Shown one piece after another: positions 43,601 to 52,461 of a stretch of DNA of 64,000 nucleotides (the stretch's first letter is position 1; each line of letters begins with the position of its first letter). The stretch lies in assembly GCF_025370935.1 (NCBI RefSeq), contig NC_133477.1, positions 18,714,588 to 18,778,587 of the forward strand, given 5' to 3'. This stretch comes from Choristoneura fumiferana (taxonomy: Eukaryota > Arthropoda > Insecta > Lepidoptera > Tortricidae). A program made the translations under genes and the position numbers. The notes under the pieces were generated by a model that had not been told where the DNA came from, made no database searches, and was given only the letters and a program-made list of their open reading frames with translations.

Positions 43601-45986
43601 TTTCCTTGTCATCTAAAAAAAACACATTAGCTAATTTATATCCTGATATTTTTACGAGATTGGGATAAAATATTGAAAATTCAACCGTTTTAATTGCAAC
43701 GTCAATGAAGACCACGATATAATTTTTGGAAATTCTTATGGGAAATTTTATTCAATACTTTTTATGACAAAGCAGCTGAACGAATTCAAATGAAATCTAT
43801 TATCTAGACTTTACTTATATAAGCTACTTTTTATCCCGGTATTCTGTTCTGTTACGTTTATATACCTAATGGTTGAAATATTTACTAATGGATACATTTT
43901 GTGATGCTTTGTATAGATTCCATGTAACACTCTGAACTTGGATCTAACACTCGGAATCATAATCTTCATATTATTATATATCTATGTCATCTTCTTTCTG
44001 TTACACAATAAGGTAGAAAGAGATGGGAAGTACTATGGCCTTGGCCTCTGATCTTGCCATTGATTGAAATATTACAATATGTTTTGTATTTTACCTTGGA
44101 AGACTGTTGAAGGATGGTTCTTATGACGTCGTCCTGAGTTCTCTTGAGGGGACTAAATTTGAAGACCACGTCGGAGTGAAGAATCACCTTAGCAATTCTT
44201 TGGGAAAACATGCCAAATATACGTCTGAGAGCAGCTTTGTAATCCTCCGTCACCAATGATTCACTGGCTTTGGATATACCTAGGACTGTGGCTGAAATAA
44301 AAGTAACAAATGTTAAATCTTTATTAAAGGTGATATTCCACCAGCGAGGCGAGACGAGACGAGACGAGACGAGAATTGAAATTTGTATGGCGGCGCCCGC
44401 GGTGGCCTGCGGCGGCCCGTGGCTGCTCTCGGCGGGCGCGCGAGAATACATACAAATTTTAATTCTCGTCTCGCCTCGTCGGTGGAAAATCTTCATTAAA
44501 AGTAATTAAATTCTGAATCTAGCTTCACCCCATTGGATAGTTTATTTGGTAAAAAAAGTATTATTGTAATTAGTCCGTCAGTTAGATTATCAAAAAATAT
44601 TGTATACGTATTTTATCTTTTGTTTATCCAAGAAAAAAAATATGAAAATGAAGAGCGTCAAGTTCGAGGTTGGGGCCGGGATGTCACGCCGTACTGAAAA
44701 ATGTCGCATGGTGTTGCGTCATTTGAAAGTTTGTGAAGATGTTTGGATGTTTGGAGGTTTGAATGTTCGTTAGTCAATCACGTCTAAACAGATAGTTTGA
44801 GTCCCTGAGAAGGACATAGGATAGCTTTTATCCCGGAAAGCTTCATAGTTCCCGCGGGACAGCGATAAACGAATATTACGCGGACGGAGTCGCGGGCAAG
44901 GAATTTTAACTGGCTATAAATCTTTATAATTTTTCGTTTACTTAATTGACAAAAGAAAATCTAACCGACAGATTTATGAATTTTTTTAGGACACTATAAC
45001 CTATTGTTATGTGACAGTGATATTTATAACCTAACCAACAAAAAGTTGGATAACCTCCGATTTTGTCACTTCAAAGTTCAATATCTCAAAAACGGCTGAA
45101 CCGATTTTGATCAAACATGTCTAAGAACCATCGCTAGAAAACCTGCTTTCAAATAAAAAACTGTTTAAGAGCTACGGTGCCACAGACAGACACAGAGACA
45201 TACAGACACAGAGATACACAGACACACATAGCGGTCAAACTTATAACACCCCTTTTTTTGCGTCAGGGGTTAATAAATTTAAGTCGTTACTTAATTAATA
45301 TCACTTTACAATAGACTGATTATGGGCAACCTGTTATGGCTCTAAAATCACCCTACGAATATTCTTTTTTCTTTTTTTTGAAACGGGCATCGTAAAAATT
45401 TGTCACATTAGCCCATAGGGCAAAACATTAAATAACAAGAAAACAAATTATGTACATCTCACAATTGACGACTAACTAACATATCTTATCACATCAGCCA
45501 ACCTGAAAAGCATTAACGCCATGCCTGAAGCCGGCTGAGCTTAAACTTGCTCAGGTTGGCTGCTGCTACCAACGCCTCCCACGCCGCACGAATCCGAACA
45601 CATTCCTCTGAAAAGAAATGCCCCTGGGCATCTTCTGTCGTATCGCACAATTCACACTCACCTATTTTCAAGTCTGAGCTCGGTTCCAACCAAGTCTCAG
45701 TGACTAACGCTATGTCTACTTTTTCTTCTGCCAGTATCCTACGAATATTCAAAATGCAAAAGTTTATATGTGTTTGTGTGTACAAATGAATACAACTTAC
45801 TACAAACTGTGTTGAGTGTGACGTCAGACGCTTTCACCCAGATGCTGGTTTCGCCTTTTCCTGCTAGTGGTTCTATGCTCTTCACCAGTTCCTTCGCTTG
45901 ATGGTTGAAGGCAGGCTGGTACCGGTCCAGCATGTGCTGGCTGTATGATGGATTGAAAAGCTTCCGGTGGTGTTTCCACCTTGAAC
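34501..45986 (-). CDS. Cytochrome P450, CYP4 clan (5' end not found)
   Basis: A haem-thiolate monooxygenase. CYP4-clan enzymes sit in the ER membrane and oxidise fatty acids, hormones, odorants or plant compounds. Seven exons on the minus strand join in frame with GT-AG borders: 45986-45801, 44291-44095, 42517-42451, 38198-38009, 37025-36883, 36569-36390 and 34652-34501. Together they give about 371 codons. Visible in order: helix-C WKHHRK; a helix-I motif GYDT (preceded by Thr, not the usual Ala/Gly); helix-K ESVR; FRPERW; the haem loop FSLGKRNCIG with its cysteine; and a final exon ending SLELR. About 115-130 N-terminal residues with the membrane anchor are missing. They should lie above 45986, beyond the gap or beyond the duplication arm. 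No stops or frameshifts interrupt the seven exons, so the gene is probably functional. Family assignment within the clan (CYP4, 340 or 341) is undecided. Confidence 0.9.
34984..35068. repeat. (caaagt)n microsatellite
   Basis: About 14 hexamer units with one slip, in the P450 last intron. The unit equals the tail of the LINE end at 34080-34255. Confidence 0.9.
35327..35462 (-). repeat. SINE family A, 5'-truncated
   Basis: Only the tail half is present (tcacgggacaattcacacca to acttaaatacat). The tRNA-like head is missing. Confidence 0.7.
35740..35945 (+). pseudogene. LINE reverse-transcriptase C-terminal fragment
   Basis: The plus strand reads RPEPGGETLVD, RPTTRSKWREVAG, HWTEMIGEQF and then GWLWAEEE, an RTE-like end with broken frame, inside the P450 last intron. 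The 135-codon minus-strand frame here is its shadow. Confidence 0.55.
36140..36345 (+). repeat. Dispersed repeat family G
   Basis: It contains ccagccgtttaggctacagt and ends ggcagtcgggtaaaa. The same blocks are at 37540-37675. Confidence 0.55.
36390..36569 (-). CDS. P450 haem-loop exon
   Basis: Acceptor gtaatttcag; donor ATAG|gtgacg. It encodes NYKLPAG, WGPDAEQFRPERW and FSLGKRNCIG. A stop lies 9 bases past the donor, so the splice is needed to continue. Confidence 0.9.
   Translation of the reverse strand, partial: KTTSFQPAATALLAYGRSCDCQFGVQTRSSSDLSGGWSRILSPRALEHTALSALGNVIA
36883..37025 (-). CDS. P450 helix-K exon
   Basis: It encodes IISVVGHKDD, LPYLDAVFKESVRLFPP and VSRDCNEELQL. ESVR is the ExxR motif. 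Donor A|gtaagt. Confidence 0.9.
37085..37320. mobile_element. Foldback MITE in a P450 intron
   Basis: The arms tcaaaaaaccggactgcc... and ...agacagtcgggttttttga pair for about 95 bases, including gtctagttgtctagaactct against its mirror. Confidence 0.85.
37540..37675 (+). repeat. Dispersed repeat family G, second copy
   Basis: It shares ccagccgtttaggctgcag and gggcagtcgggtttt with 36140-36345. Confidence 0.55.
38009..38198 (-). CDS. P450 helix-I exon
   Basis: It encodes SESFLDLLLNFAEDD, DELNTIIATGYDT and PEVQEKLYEE, the oxygen-binding helix I and helix J. Acceptor tttcaatctcag; donor GA|gtaagt. Confidence 0.9.
38385..38565. repeat. SINE family D tail, inverted pair
   Basis: The tail element tttgtattttttatttcaac appears forward and then inverted (gttgaaataaaaacacaaaa), with the minus-strand aaccagaaaaagaga head between. 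Confidence 0.6.
38715..38855 (+). mobile_element. SINE family D, head and body
   Basis: A tRNA-like head (ggttatagcacgcagcacgg), B-box gggttccattcccagc, then tctgtgcatcgatgtctcag and the gtttgtattttcgatat tail. Confidence 0.7.
39209..39420 (+). repeat. Helitron-like 5' end
   Basis: It starts TCTTACTAATATAATAAA after an A, then the ttaaacggctaaacggattg and tactttttatcccgatattc blocks typical of this element type. The 3' partner may be the gcgtgcgaagccgaagcg scrap near 39765. Confidence 0.55.
39457..39668. repeat. Foldback MITE, CpG-rich
   Basis: The arms aaaaaacggtgacggtacgg and its mirror (ccgtcaccgcttttt end) enclose further inner inverted repeats (atcgcagtgacg, gacgtttacggcacg). Confidence 0.75.
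39775..40396 (+). repeat. Dispersed repeat family A, complete copy
   Basis: A reference copy of about 620 bp. It begins aaaaccagccaagagcgtgt, has poly-G and poly-C tracts, and ends with the (gaca)n run and cggaaccctaaaaa. Confidence 0.8.
40400..40516 (+). repeat. Helitron-like 3' end
   Basis: It ends aagtcgcggtcaaaag CTAG followed by T. Confidence 0.5.
40517..41105. other. P450 intron, mostly unassigned
   Basis: A LINE scrap (agcgggttgcccgatggtaa) lies at about 40810. Nothing else was recognised. Confidence 0.35.
41106..41510 (+). repeat. Dispersed repeat family A2, complete copy
   Basis: It runs from aatccggccaagtgcgaggc through gattgcgttggcttagaag to gtacggaaccctaaaaa. Confidence 0.75.
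41696..41883. mobile_element. Foldback MITE of the ttccacc group, copy 1
   Basis: The outer ends ctgtttccaccagag and ctctggtgga are inverted. The arms carry caatagaaac...ttcatttacctcgcc and its mirror. About 80 percent of it pairs. Confidence 0.8.
42100..42165. repeat. Short hairpin
   Basis: Perfect arms ggccgtggtcacgagta and tactcgtgaccacggcc around a (gta)n loop. Confidence 0.75.
42451..42517 (-). CDS. P450 small exon (67 nt)
   Basis: It encodes IVAQRKKERVVDKENG and IIRSPE, the charged linker before helix I. Acceptor ttttcatag; donor GAAG|gtaatt. Phases match both neighbours. Confidence 0.8.
42594..42860 (+). pseudogene. Penelope-like element GIY-YIG domain remnant
   Basis: The frame reads FKEHVSAYRNEH, SNFAKHLLELNHS and LDVLECMEIIRY, ending SPLLRL and a stop at 42860. 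This is the C-terminal part of the GIY-YIG endonuclease of Penelope-like retroelements. The catalytic GIY/YIG half and the reverse transcriptase are absent. It lies in a P450 intron on the opposite strand. Confidence 0.7.
42866..43439. other. P450 intron, unassigned
   Basis: A hairpin-type block (ctctgaagatgagctctg then gagttcgaaacgcgtcag) at 43063-43100 recalls the repeats at 62520-62600. Otherwise nothing was recognised. Confidence 0.35.
43440..43900 (+). repeat. Helitron-like fragment
   Basis: It has the ctttcacgctaaaatggctg and tactttttatcccggtattc blocks, but neither end is intact. Confidence 0.45.
44095..44291 (-). CDS. P450 exon after helix C
   Basis: It encodes TVLGISKASESL, RIFGMFSQRIAKV and FKFSPLKRTQDD. 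Acceptor ttatttcag; donor AAG|gtaaaa. A foldback MITE begins only 45 bases upstream of the acceptor. Confidence 0.85.
44336..44487. mobile_element. Foldback MITE of the ttccacc group, GC-rich core
   Basis: The arms ttccaccagcgaggcgagac and its mirror gtctcgcctcgtcggtggaa pair, followed by aatttgtatg/catacaaatt. The core 44390-44445 is more than 80 percent G+C by eye. A (gacga)n slip is present in the left arm. Confidence 0.75.
44650..44905 (+). repeat. Helitron-like 3' region without CTAG
   Basis: It has the tttatcccggaaagcttcat and gcggacggagtcgcgggcaa blocks. The terminal CTAG is lost. Confidence 0.45.
45025..45272 (+). repeat. Dispersed repeat family B
   Basis: It starts cctaaccaacaaaaagttgg, contains atctcaaaaacggctgaacc and a (cagaga)n-like stretch, and ends cacccctttttttgcgtcag. 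Confidence 0.75.
45513..45785 (-). pseudogene. Chimeric LINE fragment: endonuclease start joined to ORF2 C-terminus
   Basis: A 90-codon frame begins with text typical of the apurinic endonuclease start (LNIRRILAEEKVDIALVTETW), shortened here by a deletion. It then passes directly into a CELC...H...C zinc-knuckle-like C-terminus. Everything between, including the reverse transcriptase, is deleted. It lies in the intron downstream of the helix-C exon. Confidence 0.6.
45801..45986 (-). CDS. P450 helix-C exon (most 5' exon found)
   Basis: It encodes SRWKHHRKLFNPSYS, then a helix-D stretch and SDVTLNTVC. Acceptor ctatctcag; donor A|gtaagt. WKHHRK is the WxxxR motif. The acceptor lies 27 bases from the N gap. 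Confidence 0.85.
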
Positions 45987-46013
45987 CTGAGATAGATACA
46001 ATACAATACAATA

Positions 46014-46155
46014 NNNNNNNNNNNNNNNNNNNNNNNNNNNNNNNNNNNNNNNNNNNNNNNNNNNNNNNNNNNNNNNNNNNNNNNNNNNNNNNNNNNNNNN
46101 NNNNNNNNNNNNNNNNNNNNNNNNNNNNNNNNNNNNNNNNNNNNNNNNNNNNNNN
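46014..46155. other. Assembly gap of 142 N
   Basis: It follows an (ataca)n microsatellite and precedes the segment shared with 6893-6979. The size is not a round placeholder, so it may be an estimated gap. Confidence 0.95.
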
Positions 46156-46220
46156 GTCGCGTCTCGGAGTGGATTGACAGTTTAGTGGAGCCGCAACCAA
46201 CATGGTGGCGCTACCATTAA
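46156..46220 (+). repeat. Segment shared with 6893-6979
   Basis: The reverse complement of the run ending gagacgcgac, cut by the gap on its left. Confidence 0.55.
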
Positions 46221-47017
46221 TGTTGAAGGGCTATATCTCACCGGGACACCATAGCGGACTATCGCATTACCATGATTTCTTTAAGCTTCTAAATCGAGCC
46301 ACCATGGGACACCAGAATTGCTGCAGTAGCAAAATGGACGTCGAATAGTTAGTTATGCTGTTCGTACGACGACAAAGAAAGTCGAGCAACAAGTTTCTCA
46401 CTAGATCTCACGGATCGACTTGTGATGGAACAATAATGAGCAGCGCTAACCGCATGGACCCAATTTAGGACCAACGTCACTATTATCCAGGAACTCAACA
46501 TCAAGAATCGTCTTTAAGACGCGCGTTTAAATGTTCTATCAATGAAATATGATCACTGAGTCATTGTCAATCAGGATAATCATTCAAATCAATATTACGG
46601 ACGAACTGCGTAGTAGACGAACGACCAAACGCGATTTGGACGAAAAGCGTACCTGTTGGACCTACAGCTTATAAATCGCTACAAGGGATTGTACCCTAAA
46701 GGTTTTGATAATCTCTTTTGATGGCATGGACTTACTTTGAATTTTCACTGCTACTAGACTTTCCCTAAAGTCTTATACCTTCACGCATCCACCAACGAGA
46801 TGGACGGATGACCGGAGGCCTTCTTGTTTAACGGACTCGGAAACATTACTGGTTTCACCGCTACTTTCTGCCACACGATATGGTATTCTTATATCGTAGA
46901 AAGAGATAGCCAATGCGATCGCAGTTGTCCGAGCGTTTCACAATATTACTTCTAGTTAAAGCCGCGGGTGGATGCAAACCGCTTCCAACCGAAACAACTG
47001 TATATAGGTAGTTTATA
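46221..47017. other. Unassigned, balanced composition
   Basis: About 800 bases with noticeably more even base composition than the surroundings and frequent stops in all frames. No family was recognised. Confidence 0.35.
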
Positions 47018-47362
47018 TGTCAGCGGCCGAACGTAAAATCCGCCAGATCACGAAATTCCTAAGCACATCATGAAATGGCGCCATTTCATGAATTGGCTAA
47101 GAGACATCCGACATACCGTTCAAAACTCACCGTTTAACGCTTTGCCTATAGTGACGTTTAGGCAGATCACGAAATTCCAATTCATATCATGAAACGTCGC
47201 CATTTCATGATTTGGCCAGTTTAGGCAGATCACGACATTCCTAGGCATATCATGAAACACCTCCATATCGGTTCTGGCACATCGCCGGCAGCTGCCGCAG
47301 CAGGCTCGCTTCGCTCGCTCGGCTCGTGCGTTGTGGTCACAATTCAAACTAACCACTCCTCC
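47018..47362. mobile_element. Palindrome-rich element (family E), truncated
   Basis: It begins tatgtcagcggccgaacgta and follows 29639-30112 in order (cacgaaattcc, atggcgccatttcatg). It ends abruptly at the element's middle (accactcctc), where duplication arm 2 begins. Confidence 0.7.
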
Positions 47363-50300
47363 TATAAGAGTTCCATTTTTGCCGGCTGAGGTATAAATGT
47401 ACAAATAGAAACAAAAATACATGACATCCATAGTAGGGCATTCGCAGATCCAATTTGGCATCGTGACGTGGGTATGGGGGAAAAAATTGAAAATAAATTG
47501 ATCGTGTAACCCAAGCGTGGAGGAGAGCAATCGCTTAGAAGGAATAAGATTACGCACGGGCGTGTAGTTGCGGCGTTACGCAGATTCCAGGAATGAGGTA
47601 ATGTTTTCATTATAAATTTAAATGCAACAGATTGTAGAACAATTGCATAAAACTCGTCGTTACACCCGAGACGCTTACACTTGACTGCAGCATCATCATC
47701 ATCATATTAGCCGTTCGCATGCACACAGGCCTATCCTAAATGAGTTTTATGAACAAGTTATACCCTCTGTCTTTCACTTTGTTTGCGAGGTAATTAAACA
47801 GCAAGAGTGGAAACAGTTAGTTTACTACCCTATATTTCATCCATAAGCTAAAATGTATGTTACCTACGTAAATATGAATTGTGTGTGCTAGGCAACGGAT
47901 AAATATGCTTAAATAAATAGATACATGCTTAAAAAAATATTAACCATCAAATGTGTGTCCCGATGGGGGATCGAACCTGGAACCTCAGGCTTTGTAGTCA
48001 AGTTCTCTAACCTCTGGGCTATCCAACCTGGGCCTAATCAACTAGTAAACATTTATAGAATCCCTAATTTAGGGACGTACTTCATTTTATTAATATTTTT
48101 CACATCAACATGGTGGTGTGTTCACTGTACCTCTGAGAATATTAGTACTCGTATCGTATGAAATTTGAAACATATAATTGCATCGGGAGCGCCAAAGTTC
48201 GCATACTCTTCGCAAGTGATAGCGTAATTTTGTCCGAATCATCGTTTGTCATAATTTATTTCCCACTGAAACCTTAAATTTTCTGATTTTTTTTATGGTT
48301 ATCCTATAGAAAACTATAGAGGTCAGGTTTGTTTTATGGGCCAATCAACTTTTTTACCGACACTGATGTGTCCTCGATATTTTTCAAACAATTGCAGATT
48401 TTTGTAAGTACATGTTTTTTCTGTAATTTAATAGATGGTGTACATGAATAAATACCATCCTACGTAAGTTCAACCTATTAAACCGTGAAATATCTTGTTG
48501 GAAGTACGATTTTTTAGTAACGCCAGAGACAATTTTCGTAACGCAGGAGATGCCCAAAGTGTCGGTAAAATAGTTGATTGGCTCTTATAACACTACTAAA
48601 CAATTATTGGGTTCAGGGAAAAAAGAGTTATGTCAAACGACCATTCTGACAAACAATACATTCGGACTTTCAATAAAAAGTATGCGAGCCGATATGGACC
48701 CGTTAGCATCTAGTTTGGTTGATGATAGTTGAATTTTATGTATGTGTGACATATTCTGTGTCTCACTGACGTAGCGGTCGAGCTCGCAGAACAGGCAAGG
48801 TAAATGGTTTTAGCTATCAAATCATCAACATAACGCACTGTCTTAAAGCTCAACATAAGTAAACAAACGAAAAGAAATATGACTTGATTCGCAAAACCAA
48901 CATCTCAGAAGCAGACTGGCGTTCCGCCCAACATAACACGTCCGAAGAAAGCATTCAAAAATGAATTTCTTGCTTTTCAACAATTGAAAGAAAAACCGTT
49001 CGTTATTCCTGGCATGCGCAGCCTTTTGGATGTTTCTTTCGGTGGCACTTCATAAAAATTCGTCGAAACTGGCGGAGCATGGAGGATTAAACCGAAAGGA
49101 GGCACCATACGCGGTAAATTGTTTTTATTTTTATTTTTTAACGTTGGATGTCGTCAATCACGTAATTTTTCGGCATCAACATTTTTCGAAAAGAATGTCG
49201 TTGTTATTTATGTAGGTAGGTCAAAAACGCTGGAACTTTTTACAACTGGTGCCATATTGACATTCTATACATCTGCCAAAGAAATCATAGTCAAATTAGT
49301 TATGCTAAGGTCTCCCACCCAAATGAGAAAAAGAAAACTAAAACTAATAGGTATTATATTAAAGGAAGGTTTTCAATGTTTATAATGCTAATACGTTGTC
49401 TGAGAAAATAATCAGCCCTATGGTCACCTGTGAGTCGGATCAGCTTATTTTCTTTAAATTATACATACAGTAACTTGAATTTCATTTACAAAATCACACA
49501 GGATATCATACCTGGTTACCACCGGTTTTGCCAGAGCGGAATATCTGACATTAACATCTCCGGTTGGCTTAATACTCTATGGCCTCGCCCACGGATCGCT
49601 GGGAAGACAAAAGAAATTGTTCGTGCCATGAAAAACAAAGTCGGGAAAGCTTTGGGACTGTCAACGGGATGCTACGCCTGTCCGAGTCCAATTTTTTTGC
49701 GTAGTGTTTGCTCATGTGTGTTGACTGAAGGGAAATCAAGACTTAATGAACTTAAACTTCTATTTACACCTTGTACAGGATGTTTTTTACTGCACCGCTA
49801 AGGTACGAAGGCCCATTCTTGAAGCTCCACAGTGTACTCGTAACTCTGTTTATGGTAGCTTATCTGGTCTGGCTCTCCACTCAGTTAACGACGTAATAAT
49901 GGGTAACGTAATAAAGCCGTTTGAGGAGAGTGTTGTGACAAAGTTGAGAAATCTCCTCTGTTGCAAAATTTAACCACACATCACACAGCTTAAAAACAGT
50001 GGAAATTACAGACTCAAAAACTGATGACAATATTTAACATAGAGAGCTAACATTTGAAGGTACCCCTGATAAAAAAATGGGCAGCTTTGCAATTTAAATA
50101 AACTTAAAGCCCAGCATCGCGGTGGATGCAGATAGCACAAAACCGGTCTGAGTAGAGAACCTTGGGAGAGTCCTATGTCCAGCGGTGGACGTCTTTCGGC
50201 TGACATGATGAATATGATGATGATGATGATGAAAGCCCGGCAGCGTTACTATGTGTAGCAAAAACTCTGGGTGACCAGAGTAGGCATTGTGGCAGTCACT

Positions 50301-50378
50301 TAGATCCGTGTCGTCCCATAGTCACCAACAGTCTGTCCTAATAGTTTTGATTTAAAATTTGGCTCAAATATATAGATT
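47363..50378 (-). repeat. Inverted duplication, arm 2 (about 3.0 kb)
   Basis: The reverse complement of 2873-5999 with high identity by eye and a few indels. Its left end joins the truncated family E element. Its right end (aaatatatagatt) corresponds to the base next to the gap in arm 1, so the true end of the repeat could lie further out. The open frames at 49030-49215, 49430-49801 and 49746-49973 match those on the minus strand of arm 1 at one or no residue differences over most of their length. Confidence 0.85.
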
Positions 50379-50577
50379 GAATGAGTTATCATCAACAGTC
50401 AAAGGAATAAGCGGTAGGTTGAAAAAAATGATCACCATCCCAAGATTATAGGAGTGGCAGTTCCAGACGTTTTGATACTATTAATAATGCCTCAACCCTG
50501 GGTTATCAATTAGCTTTAAGTTAACTCTGGTCCCTAAGGACTTGCACGAATCAGAAAAATAGTCAGCATGAAACAGA

Positions 50578-50791
50578 ATTTCCACCAGAGATGTGCGAGT
50601 ATGTGTTGCGATTGCGAGGAAAAATGTTTTTTATTAACCAATAGAAACGCTTCATTTACCTCGCCTCGCTCCGCTCAGCTGTTTCCACCAGAGATGTGCT
50701 GTGCGAGGATGTGTAAATAAAGCTTTCTATTGGTTAATGAAAAACATAACCCTCGCAATACATCCTCGCACATTATTGGTGGAAACGCTGC
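50578..50791. mobile_element. Foldback MITE of the ttccacc group, copy 2
   Basis: Same family as 41696-41883: ttccaccagagatgtgcgag to ggtggaaacgctg, with the inner gtttccaccagagatgtgct repeat. Confidence 0.8.
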
Positions 50792-51709
50792 TTTAAACTT
50801 ATCTTAAACATATTTTCATTCCAAAAAAATAGTAAGTATGCTTATCTTAGAAAAATTCCACATGATAATCTGTTGCCTCAAACACCGGGTATGCCTCATA
50901 ATCTTGTTAACTTCAAAAGGGCCACGTTTGACATTTTTGCTGTAAGTTATTACTGTTTTTAATCTATGGACTATAATGGTGGCCGCAAACTATTAATTCA
51001 ATTAGCAACGCAGTGTTCAGGAATATTCAGGATACTGCAATGCGAAAACTCGTATCAACGCCATCTATATTATAGACATGACAACCCTTACGGAATTTCG
51101 AATAACATACAGGAAGTAAAGAGCGTATCAAACGAATGTCAAAGACTCCAAAACAAACGTATCCTCGCCTCCGATCCTCGCACATTCTTTGGGTCTTCCA
51201 CCACGCTGACAGGCAAGAGCCGCTTAGAAAGTACTTACGCCGTATTTTAATCACGAAATACTACAATTGTAACGCAAACCTGACGCAGCTTATCATGTCA
51301 AGTTTACTGACAAATTTACAAATAAATATCGATTAGGAAAAATAATTCTTGTTTCACTGCATAATTATCATCAAATTTCGATACAAATAATAGATTGTTT
51401 CTCGACAATTATGTCCCTGACGCTTGTCACGTTGGTGATAAAGGGCCCAAACGCAGCCCAAGACAACTGTTTTGTCCCAACAACAGTATGCAATACATCA
51501 TTTGATAACCGCTCTAATTACCGAACTTACTTAATTAAACAAAAACTTGGCGCGCAACAAAATATACAACTTTGATTAACAAGCTCGAACTTTATTAAAA
51601 GTTAATCAAAAATTTGAATTCGTTGCGAACTTGCGGTTGTTTACGGCATAGCGCTCTTTTGTAATACTAATTGGTAACTAGGTTTAATTTGTCAAAATAT
51701 GTAGAATCT
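50792..51709. other. Intergenic or P450 upstream intron, unassigned
   Basis: On the minus strand at about 51178-51234, one short frame reads LLPVSVVEDPKNVR, which resembles the PVxVVxDPKxVE strand of P450 N-terminal exons. No good splice borders are seen. It is not called as an exon. Confidence 0.3.
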
Positions 51710-51795
51710 GGCCCGCGTGGGAACTGCGGCCCAAGCCCTCTCATTCTGAGAGGAGGCCTGTGCCCAGCAGTGGGACGTATATAGGCTGGGTTTTT
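51710..51795 (+). repeat. SINE family B, 3' end only
   Basis: It has gggaactgcggcccaagccc, cccagcagtgggacgtatat and aggctgg. Confidence 0.7.
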
Positions 51796-51884
51796 TTTTA
51801 ATGTAGAATCTGAATGTATCCGAGAAAGCTATGTTGGCCTAGTGATTTGGCCTATGCCCTCTCAAGCCTCTGCTTGAGATTGCT

Positions 51885-52208
51885 TAGGCTCGCGGTAAAT
51901 TTCAAAAGTAATTTCAAACATGAATTTCAAAAAGTTCAACATCTCAAAAACGGATGAACCGATTTTGATAAAACATATCTAAAAACCATTGCTAGAAAAC
52001 CTGCTTTCAAATAAAAAAGACCGCATTCAAATCGGTCCACCCGTTTAAGAGCTAAGGTGCCAGACACACAGACACACATAGAGGTCAAACTTATAACACC
52101 CCTCTTTTTGCGTCGGGGGTTAAAAACTCAGAGGTGCGAACCCGGGTGGGTTTGAACCCACCATCTTCTGTTTGAAAACCGCAGATCAAACCACTATTCC
52201 ACCATGGA
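51885..52208 (-). repeat. SINE family B interrupted by repeat family B
   Basis: Minus-strand SINE: head near 52208, B-box gggtttgaacccacc at about 52148, body gcggtaaatttcaaaag at 51893. It is split between tttcaaaaa and ctcagaggtgcg. Confidence 0.7.
51925..52126 (+). mobile_element. Dispersed repeat family B, nested in a SINE
   Basis: It starts gttcaacatctcaaaaacgg and ends cctctttttgcgtcgggggt. The surrounding SINE resumes directly after an A run. Confidence 0.7.
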
Positions 52209-52461
52209 TACGTTTACTTTAATGTATTTGTCAGAGTTATACACTGCATTATAGCACAATGCCTGCTGCTTATACCAATACCACCTGTATAATGCAATGT
52301 GATTTGCAATGAATAATTTTGAATTTGAATTTGACAATACAAGAAAGTTGCCACGGTAAAAACACTAGTGTACAAGTACCGTCATAAATATTTATATCAA
52401 TATACTACTAAAACTCTAGTTAATATATATTAATTAATTAAATAATTTTGACGTCAACACA

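Noticed and set aside
47120..47557. 145-codon frame on the minus strand
   Set aside because: It crosses the junction between duplication arm 2 and the family E element; no protein features.
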